Counted from the stretch's first letter, positions 1 to 10,150 are shown. The stretch is DNA of 24,257 nt from Phoronis australis (GCA_002633005.1 NMRA01001073.1:29382-53638); one strand, 5' to 3'. Numbers and translations are program-made. The notes: generated by a model not told the origin, from the sequence alone.

Positions 1-2
1 CT

Positions 3-290
3 GCGAAGAGTCACAAGAAGGGCCGTGCCCGAGTGCTGTCTAATCAAATGCTTACAGGCAACGTCAGCCCTGGAGTTCTGCGCCTTCTGCTGTCACGGGG
101 ATGGTCTGGGGAGGGGATTAATGCACCAGCATATCCCCAATGATCCTGTACGTGACAGGTATTACAGGTATTACAGGCAGACGGAGTTCTTGAAATTATC
201 CAACTACGTCATTGGTTTCACACGCAGTCTGTTCAGCAGTTCACAACACGGGTTACTGGTGTCAGCTTAACGCTTGAATTCATCGTTTAA
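3..290 (+). pseudogene. Broken coding-like frame at the window edge, family uncertain
   Basis: Reading from base 3, the frame looks protein-like: a basic start (KSHKKGRARVLSNQ), then LTGNVSPGVLRLLLSRG, then QVLQVLQADGVLEIIQLRHW. Two in-frame stops interrupt it at 141-143 and 153-155, and it ends at the TAA at 288-290. It is open to the left edge, so it may continue beyond the window. A short 9-bp tandem (tattacagg) lies at 160-178 and may have contributed to the damage. The order of an L-x-G-x-x-x-G-V-L segment followed by a VLQVL strand loosely recalls the N-terminal OB fold of the RPA1 family. That is only a resemblance by eye. It could equally be a fragment of an unknown gene or a chance open frame. 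Confidence 0.25.
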
Positions 291-936
291 CGCCAATAAA
301 TAATCAAACTTCGATGTAAAACCCTCAAAAATACACCGAGTTCTTATGAAAACGTGCTGTTTTATTTCGCTGTTACGGATATATTGGTATTGGGAAACTA
401 TATATACATGTATGCACTGCCTGCATTAACAGTATCTGTATCCGTCTTTTGTAATAAATGTATTAAATGTAATAAAAGTTTTTGGTTTAGGTTCCTGTGA
501 ATAGGAAAGTAAATTTGCACGTAAAAGACGTTGTTTTATTCGATGTAGTCGTATGGAAACGGCTGCAGGTTCCTGAAATTCTACCTGAGGATACGTTGGT
601 AGCGAAAATTGTGGAAAGAAACACTAGCAAACTATTCACCATTCTAAAAGTAATGTAAATTTATCGACGTTGACCAAACCTGCAACTACGTAATACATGA
701 CACTTATCGTCGCATAGCGGCTCCGATGCTTTAAACTCATGGGGTTAGATTTGCTGCACAGATGTAGTTAGAGTCCTATCGACAACACACCTAATTTCAT
801 TCTCAACAGGCCCTTCGTGAGAAGACAATTAATAAAAAGTGGCAGTCAGAATATATACCGTCAACATTGCCATATTATCGGCCGGGGGACAGTTTAATGG
901 GAGCATTTCAACAGGCCAAAAGAAATGCTCTACCAT

Positions 937-938
<2 letters not shown>

Positions 939-977
<39 letters not shown>
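939..977. repeat. (AT)n dinucleotide microsatellite
   Basis: About 19 uninterrupted AT dinucleotides. The run sits in the part of unit I where sister units carry a Gly-rich mini-exon, so slippage here may have helped destroy that exon in this copy. Confidence 0.97.
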
Positions 978-982
<5 letters not shown>

Positions 983-1286
983 TGTTATCCTTAAATGTGA
1001 TCTACATCCAGTTGAATTCATTTTTTGTAAAGGAGAAATTGACATAACAATCAGTATAGTTAGAAGTGAATGATGATCCACAAGAAAGGATACACAACAA
1101 AGAGGTGAAAAGTCACAAAATGGGTGTCAAAAAAGAAATATTTGCTTAAATGTGACAACGGTAACATACATACATAGACCTCATTTAAATAAATCAAGTG
1201 AACAGTTTGGTCTAATACATTTAGAAAAAATATGAATTGGCAACAAGTTCATTTTTAAGCACTCTAATTTGGCAGAGCCTTAAGAA

Positions 1287-1421
1287 CTACTTTCTGTCCA
1301 CGACTTTTGACTGCACGGACGACTTGTACAACATGGATACAGCTCCATCATGTACATGTAGACTCTGAAACTGCGCCATTATAGGGACTTCAACGTTTGA
1401 GAACTCCCAAACAATTTTGAT
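1287..1421 (-). pseudogene. Exon-like segment with stop, sister of 23105-23232
   Basis: On the minus strand the segment starts after an acceptor-like ggttttgttag. It reads IKIVWEFSNVEVPIMA, then FQSLHVHDGAVSMLYKSS, and ends at a TAG (44 codons plus stop). The homologous segment at 23105-23232 starts after gggttttttag and reads LSIVRVFSTIGIAALAFF to a TAG at nearly the same place. Both retain the I-V-x-x-F-S start, F-Q-x-L-x-V, a T/S-K-S block and an acidic end. The copy in unit II (about 5960-6081) has lost the acceptor (gatg instead of ag) and has stops in this frame. Phase differs between this copy and the 23 kb copy, so at least one has indels. It may be a terminal or alternative exon of an unknown membrane protein family, now decaying. 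Confidence 0.35.
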
Positions 1422-1763
1422 CTAACAAAACCTGGGGATTTCTATGAAAAACTGCTGTTGAGAACACCACGCTGACGTTTGGTGAGCTTCACTGCCATGA
1501 TTATACGTAAAAATGAAGAGAAGGGGTGAAATAAAAAGGGAACTGATGCCTGAATTTTCACCTGCCAAAACAACAAAACACCGAGAAAATATTCTCCAGT
1601 CTGGGTCCAAGATTCGACAATATCTGAAACTGAGCAAAGCTTGAGGGATTTTGCAAAGATGTCAATAAATGTACATCAGTCGGAACATGTCTACACCTTC
1701 CCAAGGATCTTCAAGCGACATAGTAACGAGGCAGGCGCTAAAATGAGGCCAATCGCGTTCTCC

Positions 1764-1946
1764 TCAAACGAACCTTGCTAAAATCCGAAAAGGGTTGAAA
1801 TTATTTGTACCATACAATCCACGAAAGTTACCGATCCTCATAAATTGACGAACATCAATGACAGGGTTTCGAAGATACTGATGATGTGATACACCAGCTG
1901 TCAGCAGGCACTGGCCAGCTTGACGGACGGAAATGTTGATTGCATT
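1764..1946 (-). pseudogene. Exon-like frame containing an AGQC motif (unit I)
   Basis: A 60-codon open stretch on the minus strand reads NAINISVRQAGQCLLTAGVS, later GNFRGLYGTNNFNP, and stops at 1764-1766. It follows an acceptor-like tacatgaaag. The sister segment in unit II, about 6510-6628 minus, reads NAIAIPVSPAGQCLATSDVS before a stop. Both keep the NAI-x-I-x-V, AGQCL, VS and YL positions. Conservation of this frame over two strongly diverged copies suggests former coding function. I do not recognise the domain. The single conserved Cys and beta-like alternation would fit an extracellular strand, but that is inference. Confidence 0.35.
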
Positions 1947-2646
1947 TATACCCTTTCATGTAGGTAATAGAAATGAAACTACAATATCAAATCCAGATAC
2001 TATTTCTACAAGGCGAAAATTTCCACTATCATCCTTTTAACGGAGTCAACAGAAAATTAAAGAAGACGACGTTAAAACATTTCAACTAAATTGCCACATT
2101 AACGAACAGCGCGACAAAAATAGACAAAGTCTGGCGCAGTGTCAGCGAACGATCGAGAAAAACACAGGTGATTCTACGTACAGCCCAATTCTTTTATTCG
2201 AGTGCCGTCAGTACATAGACAAACCCTGCAATCTCGACGATGAAACCAATGAGATGCATACACTGCACACAGATACGAAATACGAATGAATGGAACTGGC
2301 GGGTAAAACGCTTTTAAATGTCAGTACCACGTGACAAAGTTCACAATCTGGGGGGTACTTGAAAATGAGTACAACAGGAAACAATACTTAATATACACAG
2401 GCAATATGAATGATTGCGTCTGCAGTAACACTGTATTCTAGAAATGATACTTGTCAATCATATCTGAGGGCAAGGGCAGGCAATGGGGTGTTGTGGGGCC
2501 TGTTTGAGATTTTTAGATAAATACTAACGGTGTCATGTTCAACTTCAGGTAATACAAATGTAGAACTGTGCGCGGTACTTGCTTAAACACAGTAAATTTG
2601 TAAAATCTTTGAAACAATAGATTAATGTCCTTGTTGCAAACTGCCC

Positions 2647-2922
2647 ATGCGGTTCCAGTATCCGAAAATACTTACTACATAAATTCTTATTTTCGATACC
2701 CTTTCTTTATATTCTTTTCGCCTTTCTTGCCAAAAGCGATTTTGTAACAGTATTTGACCCTTCTCTCTGAGCGTATGATTACCGGTTGTCATCGGTTATT
2801 TCCGTACCCACATTTCCGGCTCATCAGTTCAGGAACTTGTCCTGAACGCCGCCATTTTCTCCTTGTAACTGAATGTGCTATGGATTGCTCGAAAAGTCTT
2901 CATTATTTTGTTTTATTAGTAA
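2647..2922. repeat. 275-bp dispersed repeat, copy 1
   Basis: This segment matches 23687-23960 in the same orientation with scattered substitutions and a few small indels. The two copies share boundaries: both begin at ggttccagtatccgaaaa and end at ttttattagtaa, with unrelated sequence outside. Inside is a conserved hairpin, ttcagga and tcctgaa with a 5-nt spacer. On the minus strand this copy also carries an AAAATGGCGG box, a typical YY1-type element. No coding frame or clear terminal inverted repeat is visible. A non-autonomous mobile element is the simplest reading. Confidence 0.75.
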
Positions 2923-2929
2923 TATATCG

Positions 2930-4030
2930 TGATTCGTTTGCATATGTAGTGTATTTATAGTTTGTAGTTTGTAGTTAGTGGTCGTTGATTTTTTTGGAAT
3001 GTTGACGCGTACTTAGTATGTTAAAATAGCATTGGTGTTTAGTCCCTTACGTAGGACGGTCGAACCTAGGAACCAATATGGGTCGAACCAATTTTTTTTT
3101 CGGTTTTATTTTTTTTTCTCGTTTTGAAAAAGTACTTTGCTATCATCGGAAAGGTAGTACATTCTACTCAGTAAAAATCGAAAAAGTATCAAAATCGGGG
3201 CAAGCACTGTAAAGTTATTTCAAGTTTTGTGGCGAAATTTGGGTCACTTTGTTTGGATCGCGTCGGCCATATTGGAGGACAGCGGGGAGAGTTACGAGTT
3301 TAAAACTTTGTGTAAATTGTTTTCGCCAACAAATTACGGTAAAATTTAGTTAGACATATCTTTACTTACTATTCTGCACGATTTAGCAGTGTTCACCAAA
3401 TTTCAACCTCGCAATTGTTACTCATTAAGTGATAAATGTGTTCACAATTCCCGTTGGACTTCGATCGTCTCATTTCTGGCGGCACCTACAATGTCAACTT
3501 TTGCTGAACTGAAAGGCATGTTCAATCGGCTACTTTGTAATTTGTGAAGATTTAACATTGATACATATTGACAAACATTGCTACAAAAAAGAAACTTTGT
3601 TCAATTTTCGTGTTTTTTGTGTTTGTGGCCAGCAGTGTGACACAGGACTAACCAGCCCGTAATTTCATGCAAGTGTCTGAAACTAACTTTGAATATATGC
3701 AGCATTTATCATTTGACCATTTCATTACTTCGACAAAACAGCTTGCAACCGCATGCATTTACCGTTCGCCGAGTGTCTGGTCTCGATCCGTACCGGGTCC
3801 GATAGGCTGCGGTCCCGAGTCTTGCAAAATAATTTGTCAAAATTTATTCGCCACATTTCTTCAGCAAATTCCATAAAATTGTCCGTAGTTTGATTTTTCA
3901 AAATTAAGGCGCGCTGTCGATTTTTTTATCCCCGTTTGCTGGATGGTAACAGTACAGGCACTGCTCCAGTCGCCCTGACGGCGTTCTCAGCCTGGGTTCC
4001 TGAATGAATCGTACTTCCGGGTTTGCGGCA
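2930..4030. other. Intergenic stretch, no gene recognised
   Basis: Mostly AT-rich sequence with homopolymer T runs (3090-3120) and no ORF that looks coding. A GC-richer patch at 3250-3300 with ggccatattggagg and another at 3770-3830 (gtaccgggtccg, gcggtcccgag) could belong to promoters or untranslated exons. Nothing decisive is seen. Confidence 0.5.
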
Positions 4031-4038
4031 AGTTCAAA

Positions 4039-4065
4039 ATGGCGGTGTTTCTTCGGGTGCGAATC
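4039..4065 (+). CDS. Possible first coding exon with GTGAGT donor, overlapping a YY1-type box
   Basis: An ATG in a good context (caaaATGG) begins MAVFLRVRI and is followed directly by GTGAGT, a consensus splice donor, at 4066. AAAATGGCGG spanning the start is the core of the YY1-type box that often sits at transcription starts and initiator codons of animal genes. The surrounding 3950-4110 is noticeably richer in CpG than its neighbours. No acceptor or continuing exon could be identified downstream, and without splicing the frame stops after six more codons (gtgagtggcgcgttcattTAA). The call is a promoter-proximal exon of an unknown gene. It could be chance. Confidence 0.3.
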
Positions 4066-4337
4066 GTGAGTGGCGCGTTCATTTAAACTGTTTTCGAGTA
4101 CGGATCGTGTATTAGTTATGGGGTAGGTACTTCTTGGATCCTTATAACATCTTCTAACCATGTAATAAGGGTTAACAACGCGTGAGACAAGGACTTTAAA
4201 CGAAGTTTTTGCTACACAATCGACATAAATGTTACTGCTGGAAACATGGTTGATTTGAAACCTGAACGTTACCAGCTAAATTAATCATCCATCGACAAGT
4301 GTTTCTGAAAATCAAGTGATATAATTCAACTATTTAT

Positions 4338-6990
4338 GCTGAGTACTGACTCGGAGGGTTGCACTAAAAATCATCCCCAGGAGGTACTTTATTCACAGAC
4401 TGAGTTGCAACTTGTTTGGCTGTAAAACAATTAAAACACATCCATGCAATTAGCCAAAGAAGCATCAGAAAATTAAGTGACTAGATCTATCCCCATTCGT
4501 ACTCATTACCTTCCACATTTAGCTAAAGAACTTATCCAGAATTTTACAAAACAATGCAATGCCTTGTGATTTACTTGAACTTTGTAAGCTGAGTACTGAC
4601 TCGGAGGGTCAACGCAGGAATAATCGTATATCCAGGGGGTACTTTATTCACAGGGTTGCAGCTGGTTTGGCTGTAAAACAAATAACAAATTCATGCAAAT
4701 AGCCAATGAAACGTCATCAAGGGAAATAACTTGATCAAAGCATAGTGGGTTTGATATGACGTGATATTTCATGAACTTCATAATGTGTGCGCAGCCTCAT
4801 ACAACGAATCTATTCCAAAACACATCCAACTTTAATCCCATCAGGCTCTTCCTAGCAACACATCTAATACCAAGCGCGACATAATATTATACTGTCAGCA
4901 CTTAAGCAGGCTTAAAGTAATTTAAAAAACTGATATCTATAGTCACCATCCATTGAAATGATTAGAGAACAGTCCATCGTGAAAACCTGACTTCGTAAGA
5001 AAACAACTGCAGTATAGCAACTACTCGATACATTTTGATAACAAAATCGCATTACTGATTGAGGTGAAAGCAACTAAGTTTTTTAACGTTAAGCTCTATG
5101 TAATCAATGAAGAGAGCTACAATGAAATATTAAGTAAGAGAAAATATCAACATACCACCACCTTCACCATTTCCGGTCAAAGAAGATGTTCCTATAGAAA
5201 AAAAATCGATTTCACGATCAGCATTTCTACAAACTCGAGTAATTAGGTACAACTGATGTGAACTCTCATTTATCAAAGTGATCAGGAAAAACTGATTTTG
5301 TGAAAAAGACATGCAGTCTTCAGCAACCCCACTAATTGCTTTGATAAGAAAATGACACTATTGTTGCATGTTATGATTACGACCTAATTTTTAGTTATTG
5401 TTGTTGTAATGAAAAAATAATTTCACTTCAAAAGAAGGTGTTTCCGGGATGCAAGCAAATGGAAACGGTTGGTAGTTCCTGAATTATTTCCTGAAGACAC
5501 ACAAAACGAAATTGTAAAAAAAAAACACGGAGATTCATTTCATGTGTCAAAAAGTAAGCGCGTCGAGGTTTACAAAACGTGTAACTAAGTAATAATGGAC
5601 GGTTATTGGCACCCAAGAAGTCCTATACTTGAATCTCATAGGCTTGAACTAGCCGCATACGTGTAAGTCGAGTCCATTAGACAACACTAATAATTTCAAT
5701 CTCATCAGCCTCTCCCTGAAAATATAAAATACCAATTACAAGAGCATATGCCCTCAATATTTCGTAATATCGTCTGGACGGCACTGTAATGGCGGTAATC
5801 AACAGGTCTAAAGTAATGCGATCAAATTGATGTATATAATTATCCATCAAAGTGATCACAGACCATAAAAGAATTATATTTCACAAGAATAATTCAAACC
5901 GTGTAGATCAGAAATTAACGTAACAAAACACTAGTTTATTCCTCAGCAGTTTAAGCTGCCAGGAACCGCAAATGTGATCTCTGCCCACGAGACTTTTAGG
6001 GGCAGACGACGTGTACGACTTCGATACAGCGCGCTCATGCAGTAACTTCAATGTTTGGGAACTCCCGTACAATTGATGATTCATCAAAACCCCGAAAACT
6101 CTATTGCAAGTGGCTGCTACGACCATCACAGTGGCCTGTGATGCGCATCCCTGCTTTGACAACGTACAAAGGAAGAGGAAACCGGCAGACATACAGGGCA
6201 CTGATGCCATAGAAAAAGGACCTTTGCAGAAATGAATGTCAAGCGTGTACCAATCCCACGGAACTTGGTAGATCCCTAAGCAGAAGAAAACAATTGCCAT
6301 CAGGGGCACCGCAGTAGTTCAACACGCGAAGAATGAAAAAGCAGATACTAAAAACGACGACAGGGGGTGCAAAATACGTACAGTAGAATGCATCTGAAAA
6401 TAGTTTGGTGTCGTTTTTTCTACAACAAGTACATGTTTGCAACGTTTAATTATTATCCACCATAAGTTAACCTAAAGCATAACACTTGGCGGAACACAAT
6501 CAGTGAATGTTTGTTGTCCTCAAAATTTCACAAAAGTCCATGAAAGGGTGTCACAGATAATGGTCATCCGATACATCAGAAGTAGCCAGGCACTGACCAG
6601 CCGGACTGACAGGGATGGCGATTGCATTAGTCATTTACATGTTGGCTCAGACAAATTTAACTCGAATATCAAAGTACGGCACACTTTCTGCCAGGTGACA
6701 AAAGGTGCAAAATGTCATTATGATCCTTTAAAAGGAGATGATTGATGAAGTCGTCATTAAAACATTTCAAATAAAGTGCCACCATATGAAACTGCTCGAA
6801 GCCTCTCTTTCAGAACACAGACATGTCATTCAACTGTGAAGGCAAAGGCAGAAAATGAAATGTTCTGGGGCCTGCGTGAGTTTGTCAATAAATAGTAATG
6901 TTTAATTCCAGGTAGTAGTGGAGTAAAGCCTTTCATTGTACTTGACTACAATAATTAGTAAAATTGAAAATATTTGAAACAACTTACATA
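4338..6990 (-). repeat. Units IIa and II of the tandem gene-like family
   Basis: Two family copies run head to tail here. The first part contains a 250-bp direct repeat (gctgagtactgactcggagg at 4338 and 4588). Both of its arms match 8190-8300 and 13075-13190, and on the minus strand each follows a ttacag acceptor-like end. A 4980-5080 block matches 5276-5370 and 13464-13560. A Gly-rich mini-exon is intact at 5156-5191. A further exon-like start reading GEADEIEI on the minus strand follows a strong atattttcag acceptor ending at 5716. From about 5400 to 6990 the sequence is colinear with unit I. A minus frame at 5908-6309 is hydrophobic (IVFFCLGIYQV, CMSAGFLFLCTL), but sister copies do not keep it open. 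Confidence 0.6.
5156..5191 (-). CDS. 36-nt Gly/Ser-rich mini-exon (phase 1-1), unit II
   Basis: On the minus strand a 36-nt segment lies between an acceptor (ctatag) and a donor (gtatgttg). It starts after the first base of a codon and ends with the first base of a codon, so splicing would keep frame. If the split first codon is Gly it reads GTSSLTGNGEGG plus G. The same architecture, with the same GTATGT donor, occurs at 13652-13687 and 22828-22860. Symmetric phase-1 exons are characteristic of extracellular modular genes, and Gly/Ser stretches typically act as flexible linkers. Both points are family knowledge, not proof here. The gene it belongs to is not recognised. Confidence 0.5.
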
Positions 6991-7220
6991 AAGTTTTTGC
7001 AGTCGTCGAATTGCTTTCTTGTTGTAATTTCTAAATCACTAAATAAAGTAAAAGGATAAAATTCATCATTTAAACAGTACACACCATGGACTTTTGCACA
7101 ATTTGAATTACCGGTGGCCACAGACTAAATGTATGACGTAAAATTTAGCTAGACTCATGTTTATTTTGTGTAATTAGCTCGAAATTTTGATTTTTCTTTC
7201 AATTTTGCCAATTTTCACAT

Positions 7221-7240
7221 TTGCCGCCATGTGACGTCAT
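7221..7240. promoter_or_regulatory. Full CRE palindrome beside a YY1-like box
   Basis: TGACGTCA at 7232-7239 is a perfect cAMP-response-element palindrome. It follows gccgccat (the reverse of an ATGGCGGC box). This pairing is common in TATA-less animal promoters. It lies about 40 bp upstream of the acidic coding-like frame at 7278-7518 and may have driven it. Confidence 0.45.
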
Positions 7241-7277
7241 GGGTTGAACACAAGAGATCAGTGACTAGCATTGAACA

Positions 7278-7518
7278 ATAGCGGAGAGCAAGGAATTTGA
7301 AAGCGACGACGATTATGAGCAAGAATTGAACAAATACTATGAAAAAACGTACTGCAATGGTGGCCAGGATGAGGAAATGGGGTTGCACGAAAGCGAGAAC
7401 AAGTTCAATTTGCTTCCGGCTGCGTACTTTTCTACTTTGAGCCTTACGAACTAGATCCTCCCGCGAGAGAAGCGGCCTCGGGCTCAGCTAGTCAACCCAG
7501 TCATCACAGACGATCCTG
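7278..7518 (+). pseudogene. Broken acidic coding-like frame with a YFEP motif
   Basis: The frame from 7278 reads AESKEFESDDDYEQELNKYY and continues acidic (GGQDEEMGLHESEN) until it stops at about 7451 (aacTAG). The neighbouring frame, from about 7425, reads YFEPYELDPPAREAASGSAS and ends at a TGA near 7516. The two overlap at tacttttctacttt, so a 2-bp length change there would account for the switch. Acidic N-termini followed by an FEP motif occur in the large invertebrate family of P2X7-intracellular-domain-like proteins. No downstream Cys-rich part of that family is visible, so this is a weak hint only. The second copy of this region begins at 12280, inside this frame, because a contig join cuts it. 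Confidence 0.28.
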
Positions 7519-7557
7519 AATTAAGAGCTGATGTTTCTGAATGATAAATAATGTCCT

Positions 7558-7793
7558 TTATTGAACCAGGCCTTCATCGTAACGTCTCATGTGACTGGAG
7601 TCGAAACACCAGTCCTCAAAGTGGGCAGAACACTGAGTGGCCCCGGACCGAATCGCTTGGACCACGATGACGTCCCACACTCTCGTTCGGCTCACGAAGC
7701 GATGTCATTTCTGCGCAACTTTGATGTCCTCCGGAACACCGAGACGTTCTCCGCCTGGCTGCTGTTGCTGCAGCCTCCGGAAACACATCTTTT
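7558..7793 (-). pseudogene. THAP zinc-finger domain relic, copy 1
   Basis: The minus strand carries a THAP-type C2CH DNA-binding domain in two frames. The first, from 7793, reads KRCVSGGCSNSSQAENVSVF, giving the CxxxxC zinc pair near the N-terminus. The frame then shifts to PEDIKVAQK, an in-frame TGA where the family usually has Trp, HRFVSRTRVWDV, and QCSAHFEDWCFDSSHMRRYD, which supplies the C-x-x-H pair. A TAA follows GLVQ at 7558-7560. Length and motif order fit a THAP domain of about 80-90 residues. The normal start Met is absent (ATC at the expected place), and no AVPTIF box follows. THAP domains occur in transcription factors and P-element/THAP9-type transposases. Which kind this came from is not visible. 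The same lesions occur in copy 2. Confidence 0.8.
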
Positions 7794-8179
7794 GATCCCT
7801 CTACGAACCTTCTCGACGTTAAATATACTTTGCTTTCTCTTCACTGTATACACTTTGTCTCTGATCCGAACAGTGTGGCGAACGACTTGGGTTCAACCTA
7901 TGACTATAATTATTATTTTTGCGTGTTTCTTGATGAGCTGTGCACTAAAGGCAATGCAATCAAGTAAGATATAATAATAGAATTTATTTTGAGGTACTAG
8001 TCATGTTGTGTACACTTTAAGGACTGTCACTGTAAACATGTCAAAACTGTGAGAATACAAAGGTCTCCTGAATAGCTTCCCTTTTCAGCTAAACACTGAA
8101 TAAGAATTTAAAAAAACACTAAATTTCCTGTGATATTAATTCAAGTACTCCAGCTGAGACCTGATTCGAAAATTCAATT

Positions 8180-8645
8180 TCAGCCTATTCGCGTCTGCAG
8201 TAGGTGGTGCATTCACAGACAGATTTGCAGCCGGTTGGCTGTAGAAACAGTTACAACACATTCATTCAAGTAGCCAGTGAAGTTTGAAGTAAAGAAACTG
8301 ATTAGATGTCACTACAGTCGGGTTGTTGTGACGTGTTTTGGAATCCTTGACGCTAGTTGTCTATCTTGGGTCTGATAAATGGACTTTATCGGGTGTGTGC
8401 AGCGGCATGAGAGGGAGATCCATTGCAAAACACATTTATTTGAATCTCAACAGGCTCTCCTTGACAACACAATTAATACCAAGTGCGACAGCATATGCTG
8501 CCACCATTGACCTAAAATAAAATGGCAGTGTTGTAGCAGGCCTAATAATGCGGTATAACAGGCGGCTAATGTCTTCCATCAAAGTGATCCGTCATCGTCA
8601 AAAATCGGTTTCGTAAGAAAACACATGCGATACATACTGTAGCAA
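8180..8645 (-). repeat. Unit III of the gene-like family (truncated)
   Basis: This is homologous to 13060-13528 at near identity and to 4620-5020 at low identity. On the minus strand an exon-like start after cttgttgtcaag-type sequence (from 8459) reads GEPVEIQINVFCNGSPSHAA and stops soon after. A second piece near 8190-8230 follows ttctacag and reads PTGCKSVCECTTYCRRE before a stop, or QPAANLSVNAPP in another frame. The mini-exon expected upstream is missing, removed by the 389-bp deletion relative to copy 2. Confidence 0.55.
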
Positions 8646-8649
8646 CGTA

Positions 8650-9540
8650 GCACGTTTACATCCGGCAAGTACATGTATGATGGCTGCTCATACCATAGTC
8701 AATCGAGATACTCTTAAGGTAATCAACGTTTGACGAAATGGACAGTGGCTTCCACTGTGATCAAATTACTAAAGGGACGCTGGCCACTAAGGCACTTTAA
8801 TTTAATTACCATTGCAGCTACCAAAGTAATTAACGTTTGCAAAAAATAAGAAGAGGTTCCCCCTATCCCAGCATTAAGGCAAGGGATGACGGCCACTTGG
8901 GCATGTTGTTTGCAACTATCTACTCCATTTAACCTTCTCAATTTTTTGGACTTAAAGTGCTTCAAATCACACTCAAAGTATAACGCCATATGGTTATCCC
9001 CTGGCGCAAGCAATGTCGATTTGGCAAATGAACAAGGGAGTGTTCGAAAAATAGGATTGCAGGAGTATGTGTGTAAATTGGGACCAATTAACGGCCTCTT
9101 CAGAGGCATCTCTCTACGCGGTACTTCTAAATTTATAGCAACATGGCTTATGGTTTAACCTGTGTGATGCATAATTTGCCGAAATGCATATGGCACACGG
9201 AGTACCTATAGTATGATCACCGTATCTACTGTGTCAGCGGTATTGTCTAAGGCCTAGGCAGCCAAGGGACTGAACAAATTAAAAAATCAACTGGTGATAA
9301 TACTGAAACACACATGGAAAACACCAAGATGTACCTTTCAAAAACAAGTACCTGTTTTTTAAAGATATAAAGTTGTTACTTCTTTCTCTTTCTTGAAATG
9401 TGGTCCATAATATACTTTTCCTGCTAACAACTGATGCACTCGTGTTTCAGAGCGTTCCTATCTTGTTCAGGTGAAATGGGTGTGTTGTGAAAGTGCTTCC
9501 GGTGAATCATACATGTATATGAGCCTCTGTTAGCCACTCG
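8650..9540. other. Duplicated non-coding stretch, no gene recognised
   Basis: Matches 13921-14770. A minus frame of 128 codons (8723-9109) and a plus frame are both open, but the counterpart in copy 2 shows several amino-acid-changing differences and different ends. Neither frame resembles a known domain. Treated as non-coding. Confidence 0.45.
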
Positions 9541-9544
9541 CTAA

Positions 9545-9625
9545 GGGGCAATTGCCTATTACCTGAACGGTTAGCATGCTAGCCGGTTTTATGGGGGTCG
9601 CTGGTTCGATTCCCTAGGTCGGCTA
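9545..9625 (+). repeat. tRNA-derived SINE-like head, copy 1
   Basis: GGTTCGATTCC at 9603-9613 is a textbook Pol III B box. About 40 bp upstream, gaacggttagcatgctagccgg resembles the A-box and D-loop region of tRNA genes. T-stem pairing is poor, so this is a decayed tRNA-derived SINE rather than a tRNA gene. The same head is in copy 2 at 14815-14895. Confidence 0.5.
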
Positions 9626-9638
9626 ATCTCGGCTATTA

Positions 9639-9863
9639 CTATAGGTGTTCTAGATTTTGGAAGTCTAATCGATATTCTTTGGAAATTTTGGGTAACATCT
9701 GTATCACTTTCATATGCTTCAGCTTTAGTACTGCTGCTTGTGTCTTGAAACGTTGGTATATCTTTCGATGTCCTTTCAATTTTTGGTCTGACACTTGGTC
9801 TTCTGCAGCAGTATGCAGGAGATGCAGCTGTTTTCTGCTTAGAAACCACTTCTTCTTATCAAT
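9639..9863 (-). pseudogene. Unknown 74-codon minus frame kept open in both copies
   Basis: On the minus strand the frame between a TAG at 9864-9866 and a TAG at 9639-9641 reads IDKKKWFLSRKQLHLLHTAA, then EDQVSDQKLKGHRKIYQRFK, and ends KEYRLDFQNLEHL. It is rich in Lys, Gln and Leu, as expected of helical protein. The counterpart at 14909-15133 is also fully open. One Arg codon there differs at two bases (CGA to AGG) without changing the residue, though other differences do change residues (W/R, S/C, S/T, L/R). Upstream of the TAG the frame continues plausibly (ILTKADGLWNSVNQ). This may be a degraded transposon or gene exon. I do not recognise it. Confidence 0.3.
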
Positions 9864-10108
9864 CTACTGGTTTACAGAGTTCCACAGTCCATCAGCTTTT
9901 GTCAGGATGCTTGTCTAAGCTTTTTCAGGTTCAGGCATTACGATTTTGTGCTGTTTGATAAACCTTGATTTATACAGGCATCACACTCCATTGGAGCATC
10001 GATATTGAAATTACTCCGCACAACAATACAATCTTGCTCTCTGATTGGTCAATTCATTAGAAAAGCTCCACCAAATGGCAGGAATGCATAACGCTAAACC
10101 CTTGTGAG

Positions 10109-10150
10109 AGACCGCCCCGAGTTGGCTGCTGGAGCAACTCGGGGCGGTCT
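10109..10150. repeat. Perfect 16-bp GC-rich hairpin
   Basis: agaccgccccgagttg at 10109-10124 is exactly complementary to caactcggggcggtct at 10135-10150, with a 10-nt loop. A second hairpin (accacag, 7-nt loop, ctgtggt) follows at about 10168-10188. Both lie just beyond the point where copy 1 and copy 2 of the large duplication diverge. Confidence 0.9.

Larger units (their letters stand above)
480..2630 (-). repeat. Unit I of a diverged tandem gene-like repeat family
   Basis: This stretch aligns colinearly by eye with 5400-6990. Shared blocks include 540-600 with 5455-5510 (ggaaacgg then ttcctga), 1250-1660 with 5930-6310, 1920-2110 with 6585-6780, and 2450-2630 with 6830-6990. Exon-like pieces lie on the minus strand: a block with an acceptor-like cctcag near 590, a piece reading GPVENEIRCVVD near 810, a hydrophobic-type exon at 1287-1421, and an AGQC-containing frame at 1764-1946. 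The Gly-rich mini-exon seen in other units is not recognisable here, and its expected site near 980-1030 lies next to an AT microsatellite. Sequence divergence between units is large, so the duplication is old. The unit is probably partly degenerate. Confidence 0.6.
7434..10090. repeat. Large duplicated segment, copy 1
   Basis: This segment matches 12280-15357 almost base for base, in the same orientation, about 4.85 kb apart at the start. The match begins exactly where copy 2 meets an N (12279). It ends near ggaatgcataa, after which copy 1 enters a structured GC-rich sequence and copy 2 a different AT-rich one. Copy 1 lacks about 389 bp present in copy 2 (13529-13917), including a mini-exon, and about 24 bp near 13027-13052. 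It may be a recent tandem duplication or an uncollapsed second haplotype. Confidence 0.95.

Noticed and set aside
3904-4161. 85-codon minus ORF starting MVRRC, considered as another THAP domain
   Set aside because: No second Cys of the CxxC pair and no C-x-x-H block follow; it is antisense to the CpG-rich putative first exon.
5908-6309. 133-codon minus ORF with two hydrophobic stretches, considered as a membrane protein
   Set aside because: Sister unit I does not keep the frame open and the segment crosses presumed exon-intron borders.
7561-7974. 137-codon plus ORF with hydrophobic C-terminal half, repeated at 12407-12823
   Set aside because: It begins at TTG with no ATG and lies antisense to a recognisable THAP domain; its conservation is explained by the recent duplication.
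8723-9109. 128-codon minus ORF conserved at 14066-14374
   Set aside because: Conserved only because of the recent duplication; most differences change residues, the length is not preserved and no domain is recognisable.
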